Positions 8,566 through 17,953 of a stretch of DNA of 64,000 nucleotides are shown here, one piece after another. Source of the DNA: Corynebacterium appendicis CIP 107643 (GTDB lineage: Bacteria; Actinomycetota; Actinomycetes; Mycobacteriales; Mycobacteriaceae). Every line of letters starts with the position of its first letter. Positions within the stretch are counted from its first letter, which is position 1. The notes beneath the pieces are model-generated. The model made no database searches. It was not told where the DNA came from and saw only the letters and a program-made list of their open reading frames with translations. The translations under genes were made by a program, and so were the position numbers. The stretch is taken from the NCBI RefSeq assembly GCF_030408415.1, contig NZ_CP046976.1, forward strand, positions 1,674,001-1,738,000, read 5' to 3'.

Positions 8566-9465
8566 GTGACCGAGCCAAAGAACACACCGATCTGGAGGAC
8601 ATTCCTCACTCCCGGATGGGTACTGGCGCTCGTCTTCGCCGTCGCGTTCTCCTGGTTCGCCATCACGTGGCTCTCCCCCTGGCAGCTGGGGAAAGACCAC
8701 GACATCCAGGAACGCAACGAACGGATCGAGAAGGCGTTCGAGGGGGAGGCGGTGGACGTCGATAAGCTTCTCGACGCTTCCGCCGACGACGAATGGACGC
8801 GCGTCACCATGTCCGGGCACTACCTCCCCGACCAGGAGCTCATCTTGCGTTTGCGCCCCGTCGAGGGTGCGCCCGCGTTCCAATCGCTCGTGCCGTTTCA
8901 GCTCGACAGCGGCGAGGTGATCCTGGTCAACCGCGGCTGGGTGCCCGCCGACGACGGCGGCACCGCCGTCCCGGAGATCTCCGCCGCTCCTTCCGAGCCC
9001 GTCACGTTGACCGGCATGATCCGGCTCAGCGACACCTCCGCGATGGACCCCCTCGAGGAGCAGGGCTACACCATGGTGCAGACCATCAACACGCAGCAGG
9101 CCTCCTCCCTGACCGGCGTCGACATGGCCGCCCCCTACGCCCAACTGCTTGCCGACCAACCCGGTGTCCTCAACTCCATCCCCCTCCCCGTCCTCGACCG
9201 CGGCAACCACCTCTCCTACGGCCTCCAGTGGATCGCATTCGGCATCATGGCGCCCGCCGGACTCGCCTACTTCATCTACTCCGAAGTGCGCGAACGCCGC
9301 CGGTATGCAGCCGAGCAGCAGGAAATGGCTGCGCTGGCCTCCTCCGAAGCTGCCTCCGCTCCCTCCGGCGAGCCTTCCCCTGCTTCCGCTGCCCCCGCTC
9401 GCGCCCGCTACGGGCGCACCCGCAGCAACCCCTGGGCCGCGAAGTCCGACGAGGAGCGCTTCTAG
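8566..9465 (+). CDS. SURF1 family cytochrome oxidase assembly protein
   Basis: About 299 residues starting at GTG 8566. It has a membrane segment close to the N-terminus (TPGWVLALVFAVAFSWFAITWL), then WQLGKDHDIQERNERIEKAF, the RPVEGAPAFQSLVPF and LVNRGWVP segments typical of SURF1, and a second membrane segment near residues 225-245 (GLQWIAFGIMAPAGLAYFI). The last 60 residues are an Ala/Pro/Ser-rich cytoplasmic tail. SURF1 helps assemble haem-copper oxidase. It begins 5 bases after the phosphatase gene, so the three genes form one operon. Confidence 0.88.
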   Translation: MTEPKNTPIWRTFLTPGWVLALVFAVAFSWFAITWLSPWQLGKDHDIQERNERIEKAFEGEAVDVDKLLDASADDEWTRVTMSGHYLPDQELILRLRPVEGAPAFQSLVPFQLDSGEVILVNRGWVPADDGGTAVPEISAAPSEPVTLTGMIRLSDTSAMDPLEEQGYTMVQTINTQQASSLTGVDMAAPYAQLLADQPGVLNSIPLPVLDRGNHLSYGLQWIAFGIMAPAGLAYFIYSEVRERRRYAAEQQEMAALASSEAASAPSGEPSPASAAPARARYGRTRSNPWAAKSDEERF

Positions 9466-9481
9466 CTTTTTCTGCAGCCTT

Positions 9482-9511
9482 TTGTTGCCTTCTGCGAGGC
9501 CGTGCTACTGT
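9482..9511 (+). promoter_or_regulatory. Possible promoter for tRNA-Val
   Basis: TTGTTG at 9482-9487 and TACTGT at 9506-9511 are separated by 18 bases, ending about 11 bases before the tRNA. The match to sigma-A boxes is only moderate. Confidence 0.3.
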
Positions 9512-9522
9512 TTCTCCCACGC

Positions 9523-9598
9523 GCGCCGTTAGCTCAGCTGGAAGAGCAACTGGTTTACACCCAGTAGGTCGGCGGTTCGAGCCCGTCATGGCGCACCA
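9523..9598 (+). tRNA. tRNA-Val (TAC anticodon)
   Basis: Cloverleaf reads cleanly: acceptor GCGCCGT pairs with ATGGCGC (one G-T), D-arm GCTCAGCTGGAAGAGC, anticodon stem ACTGG/CCAGT around loop TTTACAC (anticodon TAC), and T-arm GGTTCGAGCC-like. CCA is encoded at 9596-9598. An accessory segment starts right after it. Confidence 0.93.
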
Positions 9599-9928
9599 GT
9601 TTGCCACAACAGCTCCACAAATGTACGAGCGAAAACGCTTTATCCGGCCGTTGCGTCAAGCCATTGTGGCTACCACCAGCGAGCTCCACGTGAGAATCCT
9701 GCGCCATCGTCGTCGACACGACCCTTACTCGGGGCTTCACCCCCCGCCACATCGACCTCTGGGCAGTCTTCGACCGTGCCTTAACAGGCAGCCAGCGGTA
9801 ATCAGCATGTTTCGTCGCTCAACAATTTTTGTGTGCCGCACGCATAGCTGGATTAGAGCATATTGCGCTAAGTAGGTCGCCGTACGGGTTGAGTCTAACC
9901 GCTCCCGCGGATCGCACGATTTACTCGG
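9599..9928. other. Gene-free stretch after tRNA-Val
   Basis: About 330 bases with no convincing gene. Short open frames here cross the tRNA antisense or have no family resemblance. I saw no clear terminator and no second copy of the tRNA 3' end that would mark an attachment site. Confidence 0.5.
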
Positions 9929-10336
9929 TTATTCTACGATTCCTGCACTTAACGCATCTTCGTAAGTGAAGTCGTCGTATCCGTCCATGTGGTTTGGCCG
10001 TTTTTGATTTCGTTCCCAAAGCCAGCCGGTACACATGTTCTGAAAGTCGGCGCTACTTTCGTACTGCATTACGTCGCCGATCGTGTCCGCTCTCGACAGC
10101 CGGTCTGCCCACCACTCCGCCTCGGCCTTCTCCGAGGGCGGGACACGGTTTTCATTCAGTTCGCGTCTAACTCCCGCCCCCTCGATTGGTGCGCTGGCCT
10201 GGGTGTACTCGTTGCACCTTTTCCCTTCCCACACCATGCGCTTAGCTTCCTCGTCTTTAAACCCGTCCACGCCAGTCGAACACGCAGCGGCTGGAATAAC
10301 GGTGATCGCTGCAACTAGGAGTAGAAGTCGTTTCAT
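9929..10336 (-). CDS. Small lipoprotein of unknown function
   Basis: 135 residues with a lipoprotein signal: MKRLLLLVAAITVIPAAAC, where AAAC fits a lipobox with Cys19. The mature part is hydrophilic with Trp-rich patches (AEWWADRLS, CTGWLWERNQ) and two further Cys residues. I do not recognise the family. It lies between tRNA-Val and the outer IS; the IS end at 10373 is only 37 bases upstream of the start, so the IS may have separated the gene from its promoter. AAAGGAAAT precedes the ATG. Confidence 0.7.
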   Translation of the reverse strand: MKRLLLLVAAITVIPAAACSTGVDGFKDEEAKRMVWEGKRCNEYTQASAPIEGAGVRRELNENRVPPSEKAEAEWWADRLSRADTIGDVMQYESSADFQNMCTGWLWERNQKRPNHMDGYDDFTYEDALSAGIVE

Positions 10337-10942
10337 GCTGGGTATTTCCTTTCCTCTGGGTTGGTCACACGATGAAGCGTCCTGGGTTTCGTTCCGCTTA
10401 TTTTGCGACCACGGTTGGTGTGGCTGTGTGTTGATAGTAGAGAGTTTCTTTCTCCTGTGGCGTGATGTAGCCGAGGGATTCGTGAAGACGCTGGTTGTTC
10501 CACCAGTACACCCACCGCAATGTGGCGAGTTCGACCTCAGCGACTGAGGTCCAGGGCCGGTGCGGGTAAATCAACTCCGTCTTGTACAACCCGTTGATTG
10601 TCTCAGCCAACGCGTTGTCGTAGGAGTCGCCGACACTTCCCACGGACGGATCAACCCCTGCCTCGGCGAGGGCTTCACCATAGCGAATGGAGACGTATTG
10701 CGACCCGCGGTCACTGTGATGGATTAGACCCTCAGCCCGCAGATCGCCGGCGCTGTGCAACGCGTGCTCGAACGCCTCCAACGGCAGCTCATCAGTGCGC
10801 ATGCTGGCCCGCGTTGCCACTCCGACGATCTTGCGGGTGTAGACATCGGTGATAAACGCCGTGTACGCAAACTCGGACGGGCCCGGCCCCCGGAAAGTAG
10901 ACACCGTGGGGGTGAAATTATTGGCTTTACTCTAGCGCATTG

Positions 10943-11827
10943 TTAGGAAGCGTGAGATTCGTACTCAATGGGTGTGAGGTACTTGCACCAGGAATGCCTT
11001 CGGGTGGTGTTGTAGCGCGCACACCATGCGAAGACGTCGCGCCGGCAGACTAGCTGATTGGAAAAGACTTTCTGGTCTTTGAGCACTTCTCGTTTCAACG
11101 CCGCGTTAAACGACTCCGCGAGTGAATTATCAGCGCTGCTGCCAACTGCTCCCATCGACTGGGTGACGTTGAGTCTTCGGCAGACAGCCTGAAACTGCGA
11201 TGAGGTATACACGCTGCCATGATCTGAGTGGAAGATCGCCCCGGAGAGACTGCCACGGGTACGGCGAGCATGCTCGAGCGCTTCTTCGACGAGGTCGGTG
11301 CGCATGTGGTCTGCGATCGCGAAGCCGACGAGCATCCGCGAGTAGCAGTCAATCACAGAAGCCAGATACATATTCGACCCGTCTGCGATCGGCAGATAGG
11401 TAATATCGCCGACGAGGATCCTATTGGCAGCTGGCGCAGTGAAGTTACGCTTGACCAGGTCAGCGAATATAAAGCGATGACTCCCGCGCTGCGTTGTCGT
11501 GACCTTACGTTTTTTCGTGTAGCCGCGCAGCTGAAGCTTCCTCATAATCCGGGCGATGCGCTTATGGTTGACCGGTCCGGTGCTACTGTACGCATCGTTG
11601 AAAGTCAGCTCGGCGGCAATGCGTTTTGCGCCGTAGAGCTGCTTCTTGTCGTCGAAGATGGCCTTCACCTTGGCTCCGAGTATGGCATCATCAACCAGTC
11701 TGCGGTGCCGCTGGGTGCTGCTAGCTTTCCATTTGTAGTAGGAGCTGCGGTTTAACCCGAGTACGGTGCACATCCGCTTGACCGAGTAATCGGTGCGGTG
11801 GTCATCAACGAACCGGAAGCGGATCAC
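10943..11827 (-). CDS. Inner IS3-family transposase OrfB (integrase core)
   Basis: 294 residues. The N-terminus has a helix-turn-helix-like segment (YSVKRMCTVLGLNRSSYYKWK). The rve DDE core follows: LVGDITYLPIADG (first Asp), IFHSDHGSVYTSSQF (second Asp), and DNSLAESFNAALKREVL (Glu). The C-terminal RYNTTRRHSWCKYLTPIEYE is typical of IS3. All three catalytic residues are present. Start is a GTG overlapping the orfA stop in GTGA, so it may be coupled or made by frameshift. Probably intact. Confidence 0.9.
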   Translation of the reverse strand: MIRFRFVDDHRTDYSVKRMCTVLGLNRSSYYKWKASSTQRHRRLVDDAILGAKVKAIFDDKKQLYGAKRIAAELTFNDAYSSTGPVNHKRIARIMRKLQLRGYTKKRKVTTTQRGSHRFIFADLVKRNFTAPAANRILVGDITYLPIADGSNMYLASVIDCYSRMLVGFAIADHMRTDLVEEALEHARRTRGSLSGAIFHSDHGSVYTSSQFQAVCRRLNVTQSMGAVGSSADNSLAESFNAALKREVLKDQKVFSNQLVCRRDVFAWCARYNTTRRHSWCKYLTPIEYESHAS

Positions 11828-12135
11828 CAGTTCGTCTCTTCCATGAAATATTTGGCTGCCTTACGCAAAATATCGCGTTCTTCTTTCAGGCGGGCGTTTT
11901 CCTGTTGCAGCTGACGTAGCTTCTCAGCATCGGTCAGTTGCCTCGCACGATCAGCACGTAAGCCCGCTGAAAACTGGGGTTTCGTGCCAGTTCCGTACTT
12001 ATCAACCCATACGCGAAGCGTGGAGCGGTTGATCCCTAAATCAGCGGCCGCCGCGTTCAACGACACCTGTGGATCGTTCTCGTACATCGCGACCGCGTCG
12101 CGCTTGAACTGATCCGAATAAACCTTCCTAGGCAT
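11824..12135 (-). CDS. Inner IS3-family transposase OrfA
   Basis: 103 residues of the IS3/IS911 OrfA type: MPRKVYSDQFKRDAVAMY, then a helix-turn-helix (SLNAAAADLGINRSTLRVWVDKY) and a leucine-zipper-like region (LRQLQQENARLKEERDILRKAAKYF). It binds the IS ends. It overlaps OrfB by four bases. Confidence 0.9.
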   Translation of the reverse strand: MPRKVYSDQFKRDAVAMYENDPQVSLNAAAADLGINRSTLRVWVDKYGTGTKPQFSAGLRADRARQLTDAEKLRQLQQENARLKEERDILRKAAKYFMEETNW

Positions 12136-12642
12136 GGAGGTAGATTACCTTTCCCCGACTCAACACAGCCGGAATCAGAGGTGTCTACCAAACAGGGGTC
12201 AGGTCCGACATCGTGCGCACGTAGGTGATGTCAGCGACCCACAATCGGTGCGGCGCTAACGCGGTGAAGTCACGATTGACCAAATCAGGGCGGTTGTCCG
12301 GTGCTTTCGCCGGAACCGTCGTCACAGGGTTTCTCCCACGGCGTGTGCCCCGAATCCCGGCGAGCTTCATCAACCTGGCTGTTTGATCCCGGCCGATGTC
12401 CCACCCAGCCCTGCGCATCGCCTTCCACATTTTGCGGACGCCGTAGACACTGAAGTTGTCCTCGAAGATGCGAACCAACTCCGGGATCAGCATGCTGTCG
12501 GACAATGTTCGCGCTTATGGTACCCGTGTTTTCGCCGCACGGTAGCCACGCGAGGAAATGAACCAACAATCTGTCGCACCCAATGTGCGGCAGATGGCCT
12601 CGACCCCGAAGCGATCGCGATAGGTATCGATGTAATCGATCA

Positions 12643-12957
12643 TCATCTGGTGGGACGGTCGAGCTCCGCTACCAAAAAAGCCGACGCTGTCTTCAAGATC
12701 TCGTTGGCCCTGCGCAGCTCCTTGTTCTCTCGGCGCAAGCGCTTGAGTTCGTCCTCAACGGATTCACTTTGGCCCGCCTCGTCCTTCTTGCGCGCAGGAT
12801 CGCGTTTGATCCAACCATGAAGCGTGTGCGCAGGAATATCGAGCTTCTGACCGACTTCCGACGCCGCTGCCCACATTGAGCAACCCTCAAGCTCGATATG
12901 TTCCTCAGCAAGACGAACCGCCTTCGCCTTGAACTCAGTGCTGCAAACCCTTGGCAT
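12643..12957 (-). CDS. Outer IS3-family transposase OrfA
   Basis: 104 residues: MPRVCSTEFKAKAVRLAEEH, a helix-turn-helix (AASEVGQKLDIPAHTLHGWIKRD) and a coiled-coil tail (ELKRLRRENKELRRANEILKTASAFL). It is from a different IS3 subgroup than the inner OrfA. The frame is intact, but its partner orfB is broken. Its stop overlaps the orfB start at 12643-12646. Confidence 0.9.
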   Translation of the reverse strand: MPRVCSTEFKAKAVRLAEEHIELEGCSMWAAASEVGQKLDIPAHTLHGWIKRDPARKKDEAGQSESVEDELKRLRRENKELRRANEILKTASAFLVAELDRPTR

Positions 12958-13031
12958 GAAACCAATCCTTCCCTAGAAAAGATCGGAACCAGACCCAGGA
13001 CGCTTCATTTCTTGGTTCCCTTGGCAATCCG

Positions 13032-14066
13032 ATGGATGTCCTGGCTGGTTTCGACCGTCAGGCTGCTTGTGCTGCCGGCGTCAAGCCCGCCACGTATGTC
13101 GAGTGGGAGAAGGCCCACGAGGTTTACTTCGGAAAGACCCGCTCCACCCGTAAGCAGGCGCAGGCGGTGCGTATTGCGCGCCAGACGGGCAAGTCGTTGG
13201 ATCAGATTCTGTTTATCGAGCAGCAGGTCAAAGCCGTCGGCTCCGAGAAAGACAAGTGGAAGCTGCGCCTGGCGTTGTTGTCCGTGCGCGGTAATTATGA
13301 GACGTTGAAGCGCCGCGCGAAAGACATCGTTCCCGACCCGGATGCTGATAAGCCTGCCCCGGAGTCCAGCGTCCGGTTCGGCCGGTCACGCAAAGGCAAA
13401 CGCACATTTAGCGCCACCGGTGACGACCGCGATATCGCCGCCCTTGAACACGCCCTACGCCAAAACCTCGACGCGGATCGCCCTGAAGGCCCGCAGATGT
13501 ACGAGGCGTTTCACGACCTGCTCCACAACGAGGGGGCTGTTGCCGCCGCTGTGCCGCGCCCGTTGGTGCAGATCCCGCTTCCGGACTATGTGACAATCCT
13601 CGCCGGCCACGGCGACGAGACCATCCTAGGCCTGTCGGATGGCACCACCATGACGGGTGCGGAGTACTTGACCCACCACCACTCGAAGGATCTCGAGGTG
13701 GCGTTGTTTCACCCGCAGGCCGGTGCGGTGAACCTGTACAACACCAAACGTTTCGCCAACGCCAAGCAGCGGGATTTGGCGCGTGCGACGCTGACAACGT
13801 GTCCGGTGCCGGATTGCCGGCACGCCGCCGATAATTGCGAAGTCCACCACATCACCCCATGGGTCCGTGGCGGGCCAACCAACATGGACAACCTGGCGGT
13901 GTTGTGCAGGTACCATAACCGCACCAACGACGACGACCCCCACCGCGACCACAGGGGACGAATACAGATGCGCGGCGGGACCCCAGTGTGGGTTTCACCG
14001 CGCGGAACACCAGTGCCGAACACCACACACCAATACGGTGCCATGCACCTTCTGTTCGGGACATAG
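13032..14066 (+). CDS. HNH endonuclease domain protein, possibly 5'-truncated
   Basis: 344 residues. The C-terminus has a clear HNH nuclease motif: CPVPDCRHAADNCEVHHITP, then NMDNLAVLCRYHNR. The N-terminal region (AGVKPATYVEWEKAHEVYFGKTRSTRKQ) matches the corynebacterial repeat family of HNH proteins with a DUF222-like front part. The outer IS ends at 13007, 25 bases upstream, and the frame stays open through that junction (residues FLGSLGNP precede the ATG), so the IS may have removed the original 5' end. No clear ribosome binding site is seen for the ATG at 13032. Such genes are often multicopy and mobile. Confidence 0.8.
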   Translation: MDVLAGFDRQAACAAGVKPATYVEWEKAHEVYFGKTRSTRKQAQAVRIARQTGKSLDQILFIEQQVKAVGSEKDKWKLRLALLSVRGNYETLKRRAKDIVPDPDADKPAPESSVRFGRSRKGKRTFSATGDDRDIAALEHALRQNLDADRPEGPQMYEAFHDLLHNEGAVAAAVPRPLVQIPLPDYVTILAGHGDETILGLSDGTTMTGAEYLTHHHSKDLEVALFHPQAGAVNLYNTKRFANAKQRDLARATLTTCPVPDCRHAADNCEVHHITPWVRGGPTNMDNLAVLCRYHNRTNDDDPHRDHRGRIQMRGGTPVWVSPRGTPVPNTTHQYGAMHLLFGT

Positions 14067-14454
14067 CCGGGGGACCACCACACCCCGCGGCCACTTCCGC
14101 GCGCCAACACCACGCCGACATTGCGATCACGCACGCCCTGCGGCCGCGTTGGCATGCGCAAAAGGTGTTCACGGGCCCTGCTGGCGGAAATCCCTGTTGG
14201 TGCGTGGCCGCTCTACTGGCCGCTCGCGGGGCGAGCTGGCGGCTGAACCGACGCAGCGCGCGCAAGCGTGTTCGCGCGCAACCGTGTTTCCGTGTTTCAA
14301 GCGGACTCGGTTCGAGCCGAATCAGAAACGAACCCGGGCCGTGGCGCCGCGAAAATCGGGCAAAACGGGGGTAGCGAAAGCGGTTTTGAGCGGGTTGGTG
14401 GTGAATCTCACAGGGGTGAGGGGATCGTCGAGAAGCGAAATGCTCTGAGCAGCG
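14067..14454. other. Gene-free stretch after HNH gene
   Basis: About 390 bases rich in short CG-rich words. I find no supported gene or RNA. It is the right edge of the accessory segment before the conserved DUF3052-aceE locus. Confidence 0.5.
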
Positions 14455-14865
14455 CTATTTCTTCGCTCCGGCGCTGCGCAGGCACGACCCCTGCCATTGG
14501 CCGAGACGGTCCGCTTTCGTCTGAACAAGGCCCGCGAGCTGGGCAGACTCGGAAATATCGCCCGGGTGGACCTCACCGGGCTGATTCGCACCCGGAGTCA
14601 GGAGCCAAATGCGGCCGGAGTCGGAGAGATTGCGGGTGGCATCGACCAGCGAATCGACGAGATCGTCGTCGTCAGCGCGGTGCCAAAGGAGGACGACGTC
14701 GCAAAGCTCATCCGTATCGTCGTCAAGCAGGGCCTCCCCGATCGCATCCTCGATGGACTCCGAAATCGACGCGTCGCAATCGTCGTCCCAACCGAGCTCC
14801 TGGACAATCTCGCCCTTAGTAATACCGAGCTTGTCCACGTAGTTTGCGGCACCAGCGGCGCTCAC
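14455..14865 (-). CDS. DUF3052 family protein
   Basis: 136 residues from GTG 14865, which has AAGGAGG seven or so bases upstream; longer starts (up to 15048) would add unrelated sequence. YVDKLGITKGEIVQELGWDDDCD, then VVLLWHRADDDDLVDSLVDA and IWLLTPGANQPGEV are diagnostic of the actinobacterial DUF3052 family, which lies beside aceE in mycobacteria (Rv2239c region) too. Function unknown; the protein is acidic and soluble. It is divergent from aceE and shares a 200-base upstream region with it. Confidence 0.88.
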   Translation of the reverse strand: MSAAGAANYVDKLGITKGEIVQELGWDDDCDASISESIEDAIGEALLDDDTDELCDVVLLWHRADDDDLVDSLVDATRNLSDSGRIWLLTPGANQPGEVHPGDISESAQLAGLVQTKADRLGQWQGSCLRSAGAKK

Positions 14866-15065
14866 TATTTCCACTTCCTCCTTGAATGGCGAATACGAAT
14901 ACAGCCAGGATACAGCCCGACTTACCCCCGCGGGCGACGGTTGCGAAAAGAACGTATCCTGGAAGCTTGTAGGCACCGGCGAGTTCGTGCCGGACGTGCA
15001 TGTGTCGAAACGTCCTGACGTGCGAAAAGCTGGTGGAAAACACACCACGAAATCGGAGGATGGTC

Positions 15066-17825
15066 TTGTCTGACCCTCAAAACCTGAACGATTCGAACGT
15101 CCCCCTCATCCGCGACGGCGTTGCATCGTACCTGCACGACGCTGATCCGGAAGAAACCAAGGAGTGGATGGATTCGCTGGACGGTCTCCTGGAGACCTCC
15201 GACCCGGACCGCGCACGCTACCTCATGCTGCGCCTCCTCGAGCGCGCATCCGCACGGCGGGTGCCGATGCCGTCAATGACGTCCACTGACCTGGTCAACA
15301 CCATCCCGACCAAGCTCGAGCCGGACTTCCCCGGGGACGAGGCAATGGAGAAGCGCTACCGCCGCTGGATCCGCTGGAACGCCGCCATCATGGTGCACCG
15401 CGCCCAGCGCCCCGGCATCAAGGTTGGCGGGCACATCTCCACGTACGCGTCTGCCGCGGCACTGTACGAGGTCGGTTTCAACCACTTCTTCCACGGCAAG
15501 GACGCCCCGCAGGGCGGCGACCAGGTCTTCATGCAGGGCCACGCCTCCCCGGGCATGTACGCCCGCGCCTTCCTTGAAGGTCGCCTGACCGAAGACCAGA
15601 TGGACGCCTTCCGCCAGCAGCACTCCCGCCCGAATGAGGGCATGCCGTCCTACCCACACCCGCACGACATGCCTGAGTTTTGGGAGTTCCCGACTGTGTC
15701 CATGGGCCTTGGCCCGATGAACGCGATCTACCAGGCACGGTTCAACAAGTACCTGCAGGACCGCGGTATCAAGGACACCGACCAGCAGCACGTCTGGGCA
15801 TTCCTCGGCGACGGCGAGATGGACGAGCCGGAGTCCCGTGGCCTGCTCCAGATCGCACGCATGTACGAGCTGGACAACCTGACCTTCGTGGTGAACTGCA
15901 ACCTGCAGCGTCTCGACGGCCCGGTTCGCGGCAACGGCCAGATCATCCAGGAGCTCGAGTCCTTCTTCAAGGGTGCAGGCTGGAACGTCATCAAGATCGC
16001 CTGGGGCCGGGAATGGGACGAGTTGTTCGAAAAGGATGAGGACGGCGCACTGGTCAATCTCATCAACAACACCACGGACGGCGACTTCCAGACCTTCAAG
16101 GCCAACGACGGCGCCTACGTCCGCGAGAACTTCTTCGCCCGCGACGAGCGCACCGCCAAGCTCGTTGAAGACTGGTCCGACGAGGAGATCTGGAATCTGC
16201 GCCGCGGCGGCCACGACTACCGCAAGGTCTACGCCGCGTACAAGAAGGCGCTCGAGACCAAGAACGGCAAGCCGACGGCCATCCTCGCGCTCACTGTCAA
16301 GGGTTACGGCCTCGGCCACAGCTTCGAGGGTCGAAACGCAACCCACCAGATAAAGAACCTAACGCCGGACGACCTGAAGCTGTTCCGCGACATGCAGGAA
16401 ATCCCGATCTCCGACGAAGAGCTGGAGAAGGACCCCTACCTGCCGCCGTACTACAATCCGGGCCCGGACTCCGACGAAATCAAGTACATGCTCGAGCGCC
16501 GCAAGGAGCTCGGCGGCTACCTGCCCGAGCGCCGCGAGAACTACACGCCGCTCGAGGTGCCGGACCTGGAGAAGACCTACAAGGCCCTGTTCAAGGACTC
16601 CGGCAAGCAGAAGGTCGCCTCCACCATGGCGCTCGTCCGCGCCTTCAAGGCGCTCATGCGCGACAAGGAGATCGGCAAGCGCGTCGTCCCGATCATCCCG
16701 GACGAGGCCCGCACCTTCGGCCTCGACTCCTGGTTCCCGACCCTGAAGATCTACAACCCGAAGGGCCAGAACTACGTCCCGGTCGACCACGAGCTTCAGC
16801 TCTCCTACCGCGAGGCCCCGGAGGGCCAGATCTTGCACGAGGGCATCACCGAGGACGGCTCGTCGGCAAGCTTCATCGCCGCCGCAACAAGCTATGCGAC
16901 GCACGGTGAGCCGATGATCCCGATGTACATCTTCTACTCGATGTTCGGCTTCCAGCGAACCGGCGACAACTTCTGGGCTGCCGCCGACCAGATGGGCCGC
17001 GGCTTCATCATCGGCGCAACCGCCGGCCGCACCACCCTGACCGGCGAGGGCCTCCAGCACATGGACGGCCACTCCCACGTCCTCGCGTCCACGAACCCGG
17101 CAATCGTCGCGTACGACCCAGCGTTCGCATACGAGATTCCGTACCTGATCAACCGCGGTATCGACCGCATGTACGGCCCGGACGGCGGCGAGAACGTCAT
17201 GTACTACCTCACCGTCTACAACGAGCCGATGCACCAGCCGGCACGCCCGGAGAACCTAGACGTCGAGGGCCTGCACAAGGGCATCTACCTCTACGACCGC
17301 GGCGAGGAGAAGGAGAACAACGTCTCCCTCCTGGCTTCCGGTGTCGGCATGCCGTGGGCACTTCGCGCTCAGGAGATCCTTCAGAACGAGTACGGTGTCG
17401 GCGCAGCCGTCTACTCCGTCACGTCCTGGACCGAGCTCGCACGCGACGGCGCCGCCCGCAACAAGGCACGCATCCAGAACCCGGCCGAGGATCCGGGCGA
17501 AGCATTCGCGACCACGCAGCTCAAGCAGACCGAAGGCCCGTACATCGCGACGAGCGACTTCACCACCGAGCTGCAGGAGATGATCCGTCCGTACGTTCCG
17601 GGCCGCTACACCGTGCTCGGCGCCGACGGCATGGGCTTCTCCGACACCCGCGAGGCCGCGCGCCGCTACTTCAACATCGACGCCGAGTCCATGGTTGTCG
17701 CAGCGCTGACCTCGCTTGCCGACGAGGGCAAGATCGACATCTCCGTCGCCGCCCAGGCCGCCAAGGACTTCAAGCTCGACGACCCGACCGCTGCGGTTCC
17801 GGCTTCCCCGAGCAACGACGACTAA
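15066..17825 (+). CDS. aceE: Pyruvate dehydrogenase E1 component (homodimeric type)
   Basis: About 919 residues, matching the usual length. It decarboxylates pyruvate with thiamine diphosphate and passes the acetyl group to E2. The ThDP motif [12 protein letters not shown] and the following [14 protein letters not shown] are clear, as are [12 protein letters not shown] and the C-terminal [25 protein letters not shown] at 15055-15059 lies 6 bases before TTG 15066 and directly against ATG 15060, so TTG is the better start. In corynebacteria E1 works in a hybrid complex with the 2-oxoglutarate dehydrogenase proteins. Transcribed alone, away from the DUF3052 gene. Confidence 0.96.
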   Translation: MSDPQNLNDSNVPLIRDGVASYLHDADPEETKEWMDSLDGLLETSDPDRARYLMLRLLERASARRVPMPSMTSTDLVNTIPTKLEPDFPGDEAMEKRYRRWIRWNAAIMVHRAQRPGIKVGGHISTYASAAALYEVGFNHFFHGKDAPQGGDQVFMQGHASPGMYARAFLEGRLTEDQMDAFRQQHSRPNEGMPSYPHPHDMPEFWEFPTVSMGLGPMNAIYQARFNKYLQDRGIKDTDQQHVWAFLGDGEMDEPESRGLLQIARMYELDNLTFVVNCNLQRLDGPVRGNGQIIQELESFFKGAGWNVIKIAWGREWDELFEKDEDGALVNLINNTTDGDFQTFKANDGAYVRENFFARDERTAKLVEDWSDEEIWNLRRGGHDYRKVYAAYKKALETKNGKPTAILALTVKGYGLGHSFEGRNATHQIKNLTPDDLKLFRDMQEIPISDEELEKDPYLPPYYNPGPDSDEIKYMLERRKELGGYLPERRENYTPLEVPDLEKTYKALFKDSGKQKVASTMALVRAFKALMRDKEIGKRVVPIIPDEARTFGLDSWFPTLKIYNPKGQNYVPVDHELQLSYREAPEGQILHEGITEDGSSASFIAAATSYATHGEPMIPMYIFYSMFGFQRTGDNFWAAADQMGRGFIIGATAGRTTLTGEGLQHMDGHSHVLASTNPAIVAYDPAFAYEIPYLINRGIDRMYGPDGGENVMYYLTVYNEPMHQPARPENLDVEGLHKGIYLYDRGEEKENNVSLLASGVGMPWALRAQEILQNEYGVGAAVYSVTSWTELARDGAARNKARIQNPAEDPGEAFATTQLKQTEGPYIATSDFTTELQEMIRPYVPGRYTVLGADGMGFSDTREAARRYFNIDAESMVVAALTSLADEGKIDISVAAQAAKDFKLDDPTAAVPASPSNDD

Positions 17826-17874
17826 GTCGATTGATGTCTCGCGAGGAGTTCTATCCCCGCGTTAGCGCCCGATG

Positions 17875-17907
17875 AGCTCTCCGCCCCACCGTGGGTGGGG
17901 AGCTTTT
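17875..17907 (+). terminator. Rho-independent terminator after aceE
   Basis: CCCCACC (17884-17890) pairs with GGTGGGG (17894-17900) across a GTG loop, and an outer AGCT/AGCT pair flanks it, followed by TTTT. It ends transcription of aceE before the acyl carrier protein gene. Confidence 0.8.
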
Positions 17908-17953
17908 CGCGTGGTTGGGCATCGGCCGGCTTTCAGCTCATAGAATGGGGCGC

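Larger units (their letters stand above)
10886..12204 (-). mobile_element. Inner IS3-family element
   Basis: About 1.32 kb, inserted into the outer orfB in the same orientation. Both ends share an inverted GTAGACACC preceded by a C-rich run (left 10886-10905, right near 12180-12204). A 3-base direct repeat CCG flanks it at 10883-10885 and 12205-12207; removing the element and one CCG rebuilds the codons for RTMSGPSEF in the outer gene, which supports these boundaries. The right-hand outermost bases are less certain (about 5 bp). Confidence 0.85.
10398..12646 (-). pseudogene. Outer IS3-family transposase orfB, disrupted
   Basis: The gene starts at ATG 12646, overlapping the orfA stop (ATGA-type). 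It is broken twice. First, an in-frame TAA at 12515-12517 sits inside a conserved stretch (AAKTRVP, stop, ARTLSDSMLIPE). Second, the inner IS splits it at the sequence for DITYVRTMS / FAYTAFITD. The 5' part encodes the helix-turn-helix and the start of the rve integrase core; the 3' part (10398-10882) has the rest, with HSDRGSQY and the final Glu region (DNALAETINGLYKTE). Rejoining across the inner IS restores one continuous frame. It cannot make an active transposase. Confidence 0.88.
10373..13007 (-). mobile_element. Outer IS3-family element, interrupted by a second IS
   Basis: Terminal inverted repeats are visible: TGAAGCGTCCTGGGTTTCG at 10373 and its near-mirror (22 of 24 matches over 10373-10396 versus 12984-13007) at the right end. 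Without the inner insertion the element would be about 1.3 kb, the normal IS3 size. It holds orfA (12643-12957) and a broken orfB. I see no target-site duplication in the flanks. Confidence 0.88.

Noticed and set aside
9555..9752. 65-codon frame antisense to tRNA-Val
   Set aside because: It runs through the tRNA; such frames are a usual artefact of tRNA sequence.
9523..14454. Integrase-type genomic island with att sites
   Set aside because: No integrase gene and no repeat of the tRNA end was found.
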